A DNA stretch of 64,000 bases from NCBI RefSeq assembly GCF_025698545.1, contig NC_068566.1:45363192-45427191 (forward strand), in the 5' to 3' direction. The notes under the pieces were generated by a model. It was not told the origin of the DNA. It worked only from the letters and a program-made list of their open reading frames with translations, and did not search any database. Every line of letters begins with the position of its first letter. Within the stretch, counting starts at the first letter, position 1. Positions 1 to 12,268 of this stretch are shown here, in pieces. The stretch comes from Gossypium raimondii. Taxonomy: Eukaryota; Streptophyta; Magnoliopsida; Malvales; Malvaceae. A program made the position numbers and the translations under genes.

Positions 1-842
1 AAACAAACAAATGATTGGCGCCTTTGATTGCTGTAAATTATGAACAAAAAACCAAACCCACAACAATCGCAAATACCCAAAACAAAGAATCATTTTATTA
101 TTATTATTATTATTAATTTATTTAAGAGTAGAAACTTAATTTAATTTAATGGTATAAGATTTTTCTATAACAGGGATAACCACAAAATTATTTGAAAGAA
201 AACGGTACTTTAGCTGAATTAGTAAAATTGAATCATCAGAAAACCGTATATGGAATCTATACATGTTTATAGGCATGAATCAGAAAGGGATGAGTAAAAA
301 TTAGTCTCGTTTAGAATATGGATCAAACTTGAACATTTAGGGTTTAACCTCAATTTGACTTTTTTAGACTGTATAATGTTTTATATTATATTATTTTTAT
401 GTATTATGTAATTTATAGTGCATAAAATTAAATCTAGTAGTATATAGTACTACTATAGTGTAAACATTAAAATTTTTTTAAGACTCTATATAATATATAA
501 ATAAATTAAAAATAATATAAATATATTTTTAAAAATTAAAAAAAATATATAAATGTGCCTAAAAAGAGCTTTGGTTAGCATATGGACAAGTTTAGGCAAA
601 CATAAGATCTGTTAATATTAACCCAAATCCGACCCATGAACTCTTCTAATGAAACTTCAAAGCTCCTCAAATGATTAAATCTTTTATTTGGAGTGTGTGT
701 CACAACTATTTAACTTCTAATGAGAAATTGGTATGATGACACCATGCTCCATTTTTGCATTGTTGAAGATATAGATTAGATAGTAAATTTATCGAACACA
801 TTTTTTTTTGTTCTTTCATTCAAACAGTTTGGAGAGTCCAAT

Positions 843-1102
843 GACGAATCCAAGGGGGCTGACAGGGCCTTGATCACCCTAAAATTGAAAATTTTTCTAT
901 TTAGACTCTTTTATAGTTTATAAAATTTTAAATTAGTAATGGTAAAATTACACTTTGGCCCCCCAAATGATAAAATTTTGGTTTAATCCTTTAAAAATTA
1001 TAAATATATAAGCTATTAAAACGGTAAATTTATATTTTTACTATCATAAAAATATATAATTTAATTCCGACATCCAAAAAATTTTTCTAGCTTCGCCCCT
1101 TG
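843..1102. repeat. MITE-like repeat, GGATCC-AAGGGGG to CTTCGCCCC type
   Basis: The element begins near ACGAATCCAAGGGGGCTG and ends near TCTAGCTTCGCCCCTTGAG. The inside alternates weak inverted stretches such as AAAATTACACTTTGGCC. Related fragments occur near 26100-26240, 48080-48320 and 57280-57460. The boundaries are approximate and no target-site duplication was established. Confidence 0.45.
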
Positions 1103-1261
1103 AGAGAACCTCCTTTCATTACAACCCGAGTCTCATGGGTTTTAGATCGGTCACAAGTTGATGGATGCATAAAGGTTAATAAGTCTCATTGCTTGGAAAT
1201 CTAGGGTTTTTCATTTGGAAAGATGCAATGGATTGCTTTGTAGAGTACCTTATATTACTAA

Positions 1262-1515
1262 GAACTAGTTTAGTATTGCTTCTAAGAAACATTTAGCTTT
1301 ACTTTTAAGAAACATTTTTGAGACAAAAAGTATTTTTGAGATAAAAATATTGTCAAACAACATGCTTTTGAGCTTTCCAAATGTGCTTTTTGGACAAAAA
1401 AATAAGTTTACAAAATCACATTTTTAGCCAAAAGTAGAAACAGAAAATTTTAACTTTTACTTAAATATATTTTTTTCTCAAAATTACTTTTGAAAAGTAA
1501 TATTAAACTAAACCT
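1262..1515. repeat. Small foldback (MITE-like)
   Basis: The left end (CTAGTTTAGTATTGCTTCT) is roughly the reverse complement of the right end (GTAATATTAAACTAAACC). The sequence between is AT-rich and has no reading frame. It looks like a non-autonomous element, and its ends are approximate. Confidence 0.4.
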
Positions 1516-3038
1516 AAGCTCGTATAATTAACCTCGGGTTAGCAGTAGACTTGACTCTGGAGGTTGTTTGAGAGTGCAGTCGTCTACGGCTCAAGGCTGA
1601 AATGGTCATTTTTTTTTCAGCTTTTAATGTAAGAAAAAAAATTTCAGACTAAAATAAATAAATTAAATGCCTAGAACATTCAATTTTTCATCATAAATGA
1701 TTCATCTTCTAAATTTTTTTTAATTTTTATTATATTACAATTTATAATTTTTTAAAAAGTTCTAATTTATTATTTCACTTAGAGCCAAAAATACTAAGAA
1801 TAGTTCTGAAAAATAGTAGCGGTGAAGTTATTGACGAAAATAACGTATAAGTGAAATCTGTGAATGCATTTGCGGCTAAAATCCGTTGTTGATTAATCGA
1901 AATGGATGTCAGAATGTTATAAAGCTATCAACATGATTTGTGGTAAATTAAGATCAACCTGGGAATGTTTTGCTATCATCATGTATATTATTTGAGTTAA
2001 TATTGTATTAGGTCGGTGATAATGAGTCGGGTCGGATTTGGATTGTAATAAAATTTTAGGTTTATTTGGTAGGTTTAGGTTTGACCTGATTTAAAAAAAT
2101 GGGTTTAAAATTTTATCCAAATTCAGTTTAGATAAAAAAATTAAAATCCAAACCTGGCCCAATTTGTCCGTATTAATTTTTTTAATATAAAAAGTAAAAT
2201 TTAAAAATTTGATACATTAAATACACTAAAAATATTAAAATAAATTTTTAAAAAGTCTTTATACTTCAATAATATTAAGATAAGTGCAACTTAATAAGCA
2301 AATGCTTTTAAAATAGTAGCAAAATTAACAATAAAATAAGAATTATATAATATTCAAACAATAACAATAAAATGATAACAATATGATAGTGAAATAACAA
2401 CAAAAAATAAAGAAATAACAAATTTTTTCAAATTGAACTAGACTTAGACTCGAAAAACTTATTTGAGACTCGACCCATTTTCTAAACGGATTTTTTTTTC
2501 TTTTCAAACAAATCTTCTCAATATTTATAATAATTAATAATTATCAATCAATTTGACTAAAACATTCATCAAAACAAAAAACAGATCTTGTAATAAAATG
2601 GTGACAAAAAACTCGAATCTTGTAATAAAATGATGACAAAAAAGTGAAGAACCTCCTCTCTTTTGTAAGAAAAGGAGAAAAAAGAGCATTCTTGTACGTA
2701 CAGTTTGTGCTTTCTCTTCTTTATTACAGAAATCGCCGAATAAATAGTGAAGAGTTTGGTTCTAGCAATAACCCACATGTCTCCTCGTCTCTTTTGACCT
2801 CTCTTTTTCTTACGACACCGCAAAATAATCAAATCCCCTTCTTTATCTTCTCTTACCCCAAATTTCCCTTACAATTAGGGTTCTTCTCTCGCGACAACTT
2901 ACTCAAAAACTGAAAACAATTTTTCTGGGATCTTGTCTCTCCAGCCTTTTCTTTTTCCCTTGTTTTTCTCTTTTGGGTCAATTTGGAATTTAGAAATCTA
3001 AAAAAAATTCATTGGGTTTTTTTTTTGGAATTATAGAA

Positions 3039-4430
3039 ATGCAGTGTTTGAAACCAGGACCGGAGTTAACCACCACCAATGTCGTAACGATCAACGTCGG
3101 CGGCGAAAATTTTCAGACGACCAAACAGACGTTAACACAAGCGGGACCGAATTCTCTCCTTTCTCAATTGGCTGAAACGACGTCGGATCGTTTTGTTGAC
3201 CGGGACCCTGTTTACTTCTCGCTCCTTCTTTCACTCCTCCGTACAGGTGCTCTTCCGTCCAAAGTCAAAGACTTTGACCTTAGGGATCTCATCGAAGAGT
3301 CGAGATACTACGGCCTTGAGTCCCTTTTGACGAACTCTTTGACCAACCCTTCTCAATTAGACGCTTTTGCCCTTCAGAAATCTTCGATTTTACCCTTGAA
3401 TGGCCGCGACTCCCCTTCCGCCGTTGCCACTACGCCGTTTGGATCCCTCCATGTTTCCCACGGGAGCAAGATTACGTCTTTCGATTGGTCGTTGACGAGA
3501 AAGTCAACGATCTTAACGCAATTCCCAGCCGTGGATTCATTACTCGCGATTTCCCCTGATACCGCCGCGGCCGGTGCGACGGACTTCTCGGGGCTCCAGA
3601 TCCTCGATCTCCAAAACGGGTCTGTCAAACAAACTCTCAATTGGGAGAACGCGACCCGATCCGGTTCCACGGTTCAAGCCATCGGTTCATCAGGCGAGTT
3701 CTTGTTTACTAGCTTCGAATCCAGTAGGAGAAACTCTAATTCAATTATGGTTTATGATTTGAATACATTGAACCCTGTTACTGAAATAGGTCATAATGAG
3801 ATTTTTGGGGCTGATATTGATTCAGCCATCCCAGCTACAAAGCTGAGATGGGTTTCAAGGTACGGGTTAGTTATGGCTTCCGGGTCACATAGCGGGTTAT
3901 CGGGCGTATCGGGTAATATTAGGTTTTGGGATATAAGATCTGGTAATGTAGTTTTCGAATTGAAGGAGAAAATCGATTGCTTTTCGGATATTTGTGTTTC
4001 AGATAATCTTAATGCGGTTTTTAAAGTCGGAGTGAATTCTGGTGAGGTTTTTTACACAGATTTTAGGAGTTTAAGCAGTGTGAATGATAATAGTAATCCA
4101 TGGATTTGTCTTGGTGATAAGAGGAAAGTTATTAATGGGAAAAAAGAAGGGTTTGGGTGCAAAATCGAGAATCACGGAAATCAAGTTTTTTGTAGTAAAG
4201 GAGGGGATATCGAGTTGTGGTCGGAGGTTGTAATGGGTTCGGCCAAGACTAGTAACGGTAGTGAGGACCAGTTGACGAAAAGGGATTTTAAAAAGAATAT
4301 GATGGGGAGAGTGAAGGATATGGGAGGTTCGAGGATAACGAACTTGGCATTCGGTGGGAACAAGATGTTTGTGACCCGTAAAGATCAGCAAGTTATCGAG
4401 ATTTGGCAGGGTTCGGCTAGAGGGATTTGA
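3039..4430 (+). CDS. BTB/POZ domain protein, KCTD-like, At5g41330 type
   Basis: Single-exon gene of 463 residues. The ATG at 3039 is preferred because the only earlier in-frame start is a TTG nine codons upstream in a T-rich leader. Residues about 15-100 form a T1/KCTD-type BTB domain (VVTINVGGENF, FVDRDPVYFSLLLSLLRTG, LIEESRYYGLESLL). The remainder (about 150-460) resembles a beta-propeller of degenerate WD/YVTN repeats, with blocks such as IRFWDIRSGNVVFEL and IELWSE. By family knowledge, such proteins form oligomers through BTB and may act as cullin-3 substrate adaptors; the substrate is unknown. The upstream leader at about 2690-3030 is pyrimidine-rich, typical of a plant 5' UTR. The gene stands alone, and the frame is intact. 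Confidence 0.93.
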   Translation: MQCLKPGPELTTTNVVTINVGGENFQTTKQTLTQAGPNSLLSQLAETTSDRFVDRDPVYFSLLLSLLRTGALPSKVKDFDLRDLIEESRYYGLESLLTNSLTNPSQLDAFALQKSSILPLNGRDSPSAVATTPFGSLHVSHGSKITSFDWSLTRKSTILTQFPAVDSLLAISPDTAAAGATDFSGLQILDLQNGSVKQTLNWENATRSGSTVQAIGSSGEFLFTSFESSRRNSNSIMVYDLNTLNPVTEIGHNEIFGADIDSAIPATKLRWVSRYGLVMASGSHSGLSGVSGNIRFWDIRSGNVVFELKEKIDCFSDICVSDNLNAVFKVGVNSGEVFYTDFRSLSSVNDNSNPWICLGDKRKVINGKKEGFGCKIENHGNQVFCSKGGDIELWSEVVMGSAKTSNGSEDQLTKRDFKKNMMGRVKDMGGSRITNLAFGGNKMFVTRKDQQVIEIWQGSARGI

Positions 4431-5500
4431 TTCTTCGAGACCTTCAGTTAAATGTTTCGTAGGAGAGAATGTTTGATCAAACTATAAATCAGGGTACTGT
4501 TTGTTTCTTAAGTTAGTGTCTAGTTCAATACTTTGTGTAAATGAAAGGTCTGTATTGTATCTTTGTAATTTATGGATTTGGTTCTTGGTGATTGAATTGA
4601 TATCATCATCAACTATTGTTACAATTTATATTGAATCATAAATGAAGAACTTCCATGCTTTTGCTGTTTAGTCTATCACTTTTTATACCCATTATTTGCT
4701 TACTTATTTCCTTTGGATTCGGAAATATCCTGGTCACGACTCGAGAGGGATTAATGAAGAATCTCAACTCGAAAGTAGAAACATGGCGAGAGGAAAATAG
4801 TAAGAAACTTCTTAGTATTCTTGCCATAATAGCTAATTTTTAAGTAATATACCTTGAATCTAGAACTCTTACATATATCTCTCTTTTGTACCAGGTCTTA
4901 TATGCGCTGTTGATAATATAATTTTTCTGTTGAATGTTCGTTACTGGGAATTTGAGTATCAATAATGTTGGGGTGTCCACACTGCTTGCTCTTGGCTTCA
5001 TCATGTTCCGACGAACAGGCACTTCAAATACTCCTAGAGAGGTGAGTACCAAGTCATATTAGAATCAATCGTTGATTTTGGATAGCCTATTACCTACACT
5101 GTCAGGACTTAGTTATGCATTCTTTTTCCTTGACATGGTACTTCTCTAAATCTTATAACTTCTGCATTAAGAACTGTGTGTGATAATCATGATCTACATG
5201 AACTACTAAATATGGCTTGCGGCACTGACACCGTACCAGTATCAGTGGTGACGGCAGTGGGGCTAATCTTTGTAAACATGTTTTCAGATTCTTGCAGTCA
5301 AGGACACTACTAGTTGAAACCATCAACGATTTCTTCATTTTCAGTGTCTATACATATTTTGCATTTTATTCAAATCTTCTCGATAAAACTGGGATGTCTA
5401 TGAAAATATTACGGTTTATCACAGTTTCAGATAAAAGAGTACCAGCACTAAGCATCGAACATCTTCAGCTCGTCTCGATAAGGCTTTGTGAACCAACTAA
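4431..5500. other. Intergenic stretch between the BTB gene and SDR1
   Basis: The first 150-200 bases are probably the 3' UTR of the BTB gene. The rest contains only short open frames. One of them, around 4930-5050, has a hydrophobic stretch, but I could not tie it to a gene. The bases just below 5500 are the likely 3' UTR of SDR1, which is on the minus strand. Confidence 0.5.
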
Positions 5501-8494
5501 CTACTTGGGGTTGGTCAAGGTGCAGCTGAAGTCCCATAGTTTTTTTGCCAAATCTGCATCCTTCGCCTTAGCGCTCGGGTTACCTATGTTGCTGTCTAAG
5601 AAATATTCTCCACTAACACCTTTGACTTGTGGATTTAATGCAACATAGCATGTAGTGGCAGCTCCCTACAACCATATCAAAAAGAAAGCCAATGTATATG
5701 GACCAACATGAGTTGTATGAGAGTGATAGTACTAATTTGAAACACAGTTTTTATCATAATGAAAATCTTATCTACCTGTGGAATATTTTTGAGGAAGTAT
5801 TTTCCCAACATTTGACCAACGGCTGCATCAAACCAATGTCTTGGAAGTTAAAGGAAAAGTTGATGTAACTTGTTTGGAACTTTCCAATAGACCAAAACAA
5901 AAACTAAAATGGTTTGAAGGATTACTGTTGATTAAACCATGGTGGCGCATAAGATTGGTCGAAATAATTGCTCCAGGATGAAGTGAATTTGCAGTAATCT
6001 CCACCCCTTCTTCCTGATTATGTCAAAGCAAAAAAAGCACTTTAAGCTTAGAGATGCTAACCTTAATTTCACACATATAAAGAATCACTCCTCTTGCAAA
6101 ATAAAAAAAAAAAAAAAATCAACCAAAAAAGTACTATGGAGTCCCCTGTGTTAAGAGTCGGATTGTATTTTGCCCCATTTACTAAAAAAGGGACACGTTA
6201 ATCATTGTAGTTGAATCAAAGAGCAAATCGGTTATTTTTGTTAAAAGTTTTGACGCCTGTACTTCAAATTGATGTACAATGACCAGTTTTTAATAGTAAA
6301 AATAGATGAAATTTTAATAGGACTAATTTGTTCTTTAATCTACCATACAGGGACTACTTTGCCAATTTTTTAGTAAATGAGACAAAATGCAATTTGACTC
6401 TTCGTACAGAGGTCTCCACGATAATTTTACTTATAGATCGTATATTTCAGAGAATTTGAACAGTATTCCGTACCTTTAGACGCCGTGCAAGCTCCTTGGC
6501 ATGTAATATGTTAGCAAGCTTTGATTGTCCGTAAGCATACCAAGTGTAGTATCTGCAAATTGGCAAGAAACAAAATGAGATCCAAGATTTTTATACACGA
6601 AAAAGGGAACAAAGTGGTGAAGCCAGCCATCACTTGTTTCTTTACCCTGATTCATCGTTGATTTTATCGAAACGAATTCCCTCGCTGTATGCAATCCGGT
6701 GACCTTCCGAAGATACATTGACAATCCTCCCTTCTATGTCGCTTTCACGCGCTGTTCTTTTCATAGTCTCCAACAAAAGATCAGTTAGAAGAAAATGACC
6801 TGCAAAATAATTACTATATTTCATTAGATTCAAGATTTCACGTAGACATGCCAACTAATTTTCAATCCAAGTATATCACATTAATGCACTCATTCTCCAC
6901 ACATTATTTATAGATGAAAGTTATATGAAATATATTGAACCTAAATGGTTGGTCGCAAACTGCAGCTCGATCTTATCTTGGGATAACATGAAAGGACTTG
7001 CCATGACCCCTGCATTGTTGCTTTTAAGCAAAGAAAGAAAATGTTAGTCTTCTCATCTAACGAAGTTCATGCACAAGCTGACAAGCATAAGTACAATGGA
7101 GGCCGAGTCAGATTGCATTTTACCCTATTTACTCAAAAAATGATCAAATTAGTCATTATACATAGATCAAAGAGCAGATTGGTCTTTTCTGATAAAATTT
7201 TCATCCATTTTTTCTGTTAAAAACTGGAGTGGCTGATAGAATAACTAGAGAGTTACACGTGACGTGTACCTCATTCTAACATACAGAGACCAGTTTTTAA
7301 TAGGAAAAATGGATGAAATTTTTGGTCTAAAGCATATGGATTAATTTGCCCATTTTTTGAGTAAGAGGGGCAAAATGCAATCCGTCTCTTGGTACAAGGC
7401 CTCTATGATATTTTTACTCAGTAATAGCTGAAATCATCAGCACAAATTGGTTGTTAAGATTAGAGATCATAATAATTGAAATTGCAGTAGTTTAAAGTTC
7501 TTACATTAGGAGGTTCAAGGGAAGATTAGAGGATTGATATTGTGATGCAAATTTCCTTACTGATGCCATTGAGCTCAGATCCAAGTCCATAACATCAATC
7601 TTAGCACGAGGGATTTCTTTTAGTATTGATTCTTTGACATTCTGACCGGCATCTGCATTCCTTACCGCCATAACTACGTGGACACCGCGCAATGCGAGGA
7701 CGCGAGTCGTCTCTACACCAATACCACTTGATGCTCCTGAAATGGACTGATATAAGTAACCAAGAGAAAAACATAAAAGCACCAAATATAAAGGCTGTAA
7801 TGGTTAAACAGTATTTCATCTAGTTCAACACTTTTTAAAAAGTTTGAGAGCGAAATTTAGCTAAAAAAACCAATAGAGGCCAAATTGAAAAAAAAATAAA
7901 AATATAAACATAAAGGTTAAATTTGTAATTATGTCTTTTGCTTCCTTTCCCAGTCTTCTTTGATTTGAATAACACAGAGCAAGGATTCTCCTATTATGTC
8001 ATAGATCTAATAAACTACTGTAAATTTAACTCTATTTTCTATATACTCAAAACCCAGAAATTGGAATCAAGAAAAAGCATACATGATCTCTCTGCAATAA
8101 AAAAAGATCATCACCAAGATCACTAATTATGACAAGCTTGATGAACAGTGAATAAATAAATAAGAAAAATGTCAAAAAGTTCACTTCCTTTTTATTATTA
8201 TTAATATTTCTAGCGAAATAATGAACTGATTTTTCTATTTACTTCTAAAATCTGAAGAAACATAAATGATCCACACAACTTGGTACTTTCCAGGAAATGA
8301 AAAATTAATTACAGCTATAATGAATGACAATACTAAAAACCCATATAAAAAATGGAGTACAAAGCAACATAGGAAAGAAAAAAAGAACCTGTAACGATGG
8401 CAGTGAGAGCAGATCCATCAATCCCTTGAGTAACTTCTTCTGCGGTAGAAGAAGCAGAAAACCCAGATGGTCCCTTCCATCCAAAAATCCACAT
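5501..8494 (-). CDS. Short-chain dehydrogenase TIC32-like, copy 1 (SDR1)
   Basis: Eight exons in transcript order: 8494-8389, 7736-7505, 7020-6941, 6799-6646, 6552-6474, 6013-5926, 5822-5776, 5665-5501. They join to 951 bases, 316 residues, with canonical GT-AG borders and no breaks. Visible SDR features are the Rossmann motif TGASSGIG near residues 35-42, NNAG, NHLG, the catalytic Ser in IVNVSS, and YGQSK (Tyr and Lys). The start [13 protein letters not shown] is the TIC32 family N-terminus. TIC32 was described as an NADPH-dependent, calmodulin-binding dehydrogenase of the chloroplast inner-envelope import machinery; many paralogues are just SDR oxidoreductases, so the substrate here is unknown. 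Two introns carry copies of the same palindromic MITE (6131-6430 and 7091-7417). A paralogue with the same exon pattern lies at 18157-19888. Confidence 0.93.
6131..6430. repeat. Palindromic MITE, family P, copy 1 (SDR1 intron 5)
   Basis: The left end GTACTATGGAGTCCCCTGTG and the right end (CAGAGGTCTCCACGATAATT) are inverted copies. Inner blocks such as GTCGGATTGTATTTTGCCCC pair with GACAAAATGCAATTTGACTC. It is the same family as 7091-7417 and 15095-15423. There is no coding capacity. It lies between exons 5 and 6 of SDR1. Confidence 0.75.
7091..7417. repeat. Palindromic MITE, family P, copy 2 (SDR1 intron 2)
   Basis: It starts GTACAATGGAGGCC and ends GGCCTCTATGATATTTTTAC in inverted orientation. 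The inner arms TCAGATTGCATTTTACCC and GGGGCAAAATGCAATCCGTC pair. It lies in the intron between exons 2 and 3 of SDR1. Confidence 0.78.
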
Positions 8495-10423
8495 GTTTCC
8501 TTTTGCAGTTTAATTTAGAAATCCTACACTATGAATTCACTGAATATAAGAAAAAGTAGCAGTTTTCTATTGGCAAGAGTGTAAAAATTTGCAGTATTTA
8601 GATCCCCAAAATGAAAACTTTACCATTCGTTGACCAATTCGATATGGCTATTACAAGCGAAATTTGTCTTCTCGGGATAGAGTTGAAGTTAAAATCACTA
8701 GCGAATAGGAAGTTGAATTAAATTTTTATCATTTTTAAATTAAAAATTTTTATAAATTAAAATTTTACTATTTTAAGAGAATCATGCCTCTGTAGTCTCT
8801 ACTAAGCTTTGTCATTGGTTGACTCCAGTAATAAATTTCAACTTAAATTTCGTATGTCAACTTGATGGTTAATGTGTTCTCTGTTTTAAGTGTGGTCTAA
8901 ATTTGAATTGTGTTAATCGTACTATTATTAAGACTTTACCCATCTTTTGTAATTCATCAAAAAAAATTCTAATAAAATTAACTCGATGCACTGAAAAAAA
9001 CATTATTGGAAAAATTTTAATTTTGATTAACACTTGTATTAATTAATGATAATTGTAGACTACATAAAAAAATCAAAATTTATCAGTTATTTTGTTCATT
9101 TTTCTTTTAGTAATTATAATATGATTAAACTGTCAAAATAGTCATTTTACTTCTCTCGGTTTACATTTTAGTCATTTATGTTTAAAATATTACGTTTTAG
9201 TCATTTATGACGTGACACGTTAAATCATTATTTCAAACAAAATTTTAGGTTAAATTATACAATTGGTCCCTAAATTTTTCATTTTAGCAATTTAATTTTT
9301 TGCTTTTATGTTAAAAGAGACGGAGAATAGAAGAAAAGCAGAGGAGAAGAATAAGAGAATGGAAAAACAAAAAGAGAAAGTAAAAGAACATAAAACAAAA
9401 AAATAAATTGCTCAAAACAAAAAAAATATGGGGACCAATTCTATAATTTAACCAAAAATTCTTAGTGATTAAAATGTTACAATATGTTAACGTAAGTGAC
9501 TAAAACGTAACATTTCAAACATAAATGATTAAAATATAACATAAGAAAAACAAAAGTAACTATTTTAATAATTTACCCTTATAACATCAACAAATTTAGT
9601 TTTAGTTTTATATGGTATATTATGGAACAAGTCAAACACAAGACAAAAATCTAAAATTCCATTACCATAAATCAATATTTCATAATATACAATTATTAAA
9701 CTCATAATTATAATTGTAAAATTTCCCATTAATTCACAAATAAAATTTTTAATTATAAAATTATAAAATTAATTTTCAAATTTGCATTTAATATATTTAG
9801 AACACGTGTGCTATTTAAAAAAATCAAATAAAATAAATAAAACATATGATTTGAAACTAATAATATTAATAATAGGGTAAACTATAATTAAATGAAAATT
9901 TTAAATAATTCAATGATCACTTTTTATTTTTAAAATTGAATGGCCAAAACGTAAATTTATTAATAGTTTAGTGACTTTGAGTGTAGTTTACCTATAATAA
10001 TAATATATAAGCAATGTGAAAAGGTATTGTAATAATTTATTTGACCGAATTAGTATTAACTCGTGAAACCAATAAATTTAAATAATAATATAGATATATA
10101 AAATAAATATCAAAACAAAATTTTAATTGGAACGGTGAAAATAGGGTTTGAATATTATTACATGCAAGAGTAATGGTTTTATTAAAAATGTAAAAAGATA
10201 AAAATACCATCTTCATTATATAATTTATTTTAAATATAAAAAGATATTATAGTAATTTTCTTAATCGAGTTTGTACCCACTTTGATCCGTCACATCAATT
10301 CTATAGTGGAAGTTAGGCACATTTTTTGATCCTAAGAGTAGCGACTCTCTTTAAAAAGGCCTTCAAATAATTTCCCTAGTTGTTCTGGTTAAAGCAAAGC
10401 AAAAACTGTCAAAAGTAAAAATA
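8495..10423. other. Shared head region of SDR1 and the UGT gene
   Basis: This divergent intergenic region holds the promoters of SDR1 (leftward) and the UGT (rightward). About 180 bases directly upstream of SDR1 (8495-8680) align by eye with the sequence upstream of SDR2 (19889-20070), including GAATTCACTGAATATAAGAA versus GAATTCACTTAATATAAGAA. The duplication therefore included the promoter-proximal DNA. A foldback element sits at about 9122-9580. The remainder is AT-rich without genes. Confidence 0.55.
9122..9580. repeat. Foldback MITE with TCAAAATAGTC/GTAACTATTTT ends
   Basis: The left arm (TCAAAATAGTCATTTTACTT, then TTTTAGTCATTTATG) is mirrored by the right arm (CATAAATGATTAAAATATAA, AAAGTAACTATTTTAATAAT). 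The centre is a purine-rich AGAGACGGAGAATAGAAG block. A related left end recurs near 56130-56215. It is non-coding. Confidence 0.55.
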
Positions 10424-11878
10424 ATGCAAAACCAGAGAAGCCATGCCCACGTGTTGGTGGTCACATACCCTGCACAAGGCCACATCAACCCTCTCATCCA
10501 GTTTGCTAAACGCTTAACCTCCAAAGGAGTGAAAACCACCGTAGCGACCACCCTTTACACCGTCAAGTCCATCAATGTAAACAGTACGATAGCTATCGAG
10601 CCGATCTCCGATGGTTTTGATGAAGGAGGGTTCAACCAAGCTCCAAGTCTACAAGCTTACTTGGAATCCTTCAAAGCTGCTGGGTCTAAAACATTGACAG
10701 AGCTGATTATGAAGCTTTACAACTCGGGGACACCGGTCTGTTGCGTTGCGTACGATTTGTTGCTGCCTTGGGCTCTTGATGTAGCTAAAGATTTCGGTAT
10801 TTCTGCAGCTATGATGTTGACGAACTCGGCTTCGGTGTGCTCCTTGTATTGGCATAACAATCAAGGTAGCTTGAATTTGCTTGCGAAACAGGAAACCTTA
10901 GCAGCCCCGCCAATGCCTGGGTTGCCTTTCCTCGACGTATCTGATTTGCCAAGTTTTCTTGCTCAGCCGACCAGTCAATCTGCTTATTTAGCACTGATCT
11001 TGGATGTTTTTGGCAATAGCGAGGAAAATGATTGGGTTTTCTGCAACTCTTTCGAAGAGCTCGAAAGTGAGGTAATTAACTGGATTCTTAGTTTTGTTCA
11101 AAGCCTTTTGTAGCTAAATGATAACAGTTCAGTGTTTTTTTTGTCTTTGAAAAAGCTGGTCGAGGCTCTGATGGCAAAATGGCCCGTGGTAATGATTGGT
11201 CCCATGGTGCCGTCATTCTACTTAGATTCTCGAATTGAAGGAGATACAAGCTATGGGGCTAGCCTGTGGAACTTTGATAATGATCAGTGTCTCAAATGGC
11301 TGGACTCAAAGCCATTAAAGTCGGTGGTATACGTATCATTTGGAAGCATGGCAAGCATCTCCACTGAACAATTTCAGGAAATAGCATGGGGCTTGAAAGC
11401 AAGCAATATGCCCTTCCTATGGGTTGCAAAGGAACTCAAAGACAACCCGCTGCTTGAGCTCATTGACTCGACCGGAGAAAGGGGGCTAGTTGTTAAATGG
11501 TGCAACCAACTGGAGGTGCTGGCTCACCAAGCAGTAGGCTGCTTCGTAACACATTGTGGATGGAACTCAACTCTAGAAGGCTTGAGTCTAGGCGTGCCGA
11601 TGGTGTGTGTGCCACAAAGGAGTGACCAGCCTACTAATGCCAAGTTCTTAGCGCATGTATGGAAGGCAGGTGTGAGAGCTAAACAAGACCGAGGGATCGT
11701 CACGAGGGAGGAACTCGGGAATTGTTTAAGGGAAGTCATGATCGGAGAAAGAAGCGGAGAGATTAAGAGTAACGCATTGAAATGGAAAGAGCTTGCTAAA
11801 AGAGCTGTTAGTGTAGGTGGGAGCTCAGATAGGAACATAGATGAGTTTATTGCAAAGCTGCTGAAGCCTGACCAGTAA
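10424..11878 (+). CDS. UDP-glucosyltransferase, UGT74 family
   Basis: Two exons, 10424-11071 and 11156-11878, join to 1371 bases, 456 residues. Intron 11072-11155 is GT-AG and begins after ELESE. The N-terminal acceptor half has the catalytic His (HVLVVTYPAQGHINPLIQFAKRL shortened, His near residue 19). The C-terminal half has the 44-residue PSPG box starting at WCNQLEVLAHQAVGCF, with THCGWNSTLEG, and ending DQ, which in this family favours UDP-glucose. Group L/UGT74 members glucosylate carboxyl or hydroxyl groups of small acids such as salicylate and indole-butyrate; the acceptor here cannot be read from sequence. It is a cytosolic enzyme with no signal peptide. It lies between two SDR copies. 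A canonical AATAAA follows at 11970. Confidence 0.94.
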
Positions 11879-11969
11879 GTACTAATGAGAAAAGAAAGAA
11901 AAGAGTGTCCATGAACCGACCTAGGAGTGTGCCGGCCACCACAGGCTGGTATTTCCGGTACACATCACT

Positions 11970-11975
11970 AATAAA
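11970..11975 (+). terminator. Poly(A) signal AATAAA of the UGT gene
   Basis: A perfect AATAAA hexamer lies about 90 bases past the UGT stop codon, a usual distance for a plant near-upstream element. Confidence 0.45.
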
Positions 11976-12268
11976 GTTCATCCATCAAATAAACAACAAA
12001 TCTGCAGGTAATCAAGGACAAATCAGGAAGTCCATAATTCTCAAAGTATATATCTTTATAATCTAATATGCTAAAGGTCAATTGCATGTCTTGTATAATG
12101 TTGGAAAGTTCAAAAACAGTGTAAGGTCGTATCATAAGGATAAGGTTTCACAGAAGTATCCTGTTATCTGCAATTAATAGGAAACTTCATATCTTGCAAT
12201 TGTTGTCATTGCATATGTCAGCCTGTGAAGAAATAAAAAACAAAGCAAAAGAGATGAGTATACATCTA

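Larger units (their letters stand above)
1..2600. other. AT-rich intergenic flank with MITE-like repeats
   Basis: I see no convincing coding region here. The stretch is strongly AT-rich with homopolymer runs and an ATT microsatellite near 97-113. It contains a MITE-like element at about 843-1102, a possible foldback at about 1262-1515, and diverged sequence resembling the CCCGACCC-ended hAT-type MITE family (right end near 630-648, and around 2010-2480). Short open frames here have no recognisable product. Confidence 0.6.

Noticed and set aside
3374-3670. 98-codon antisense frame inside the BTB gene
   Set aside because: It is a shadow frame of a GC-richer coding exon with no independent support.
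4655-5052. Hydrophobic short frames between the BTB gene and SDR1
   Set aside because: A peptide such as TGNLSINNVG..LALGFIMF hints at a membrane protein scrap, but there is no supported start, splice or family match.
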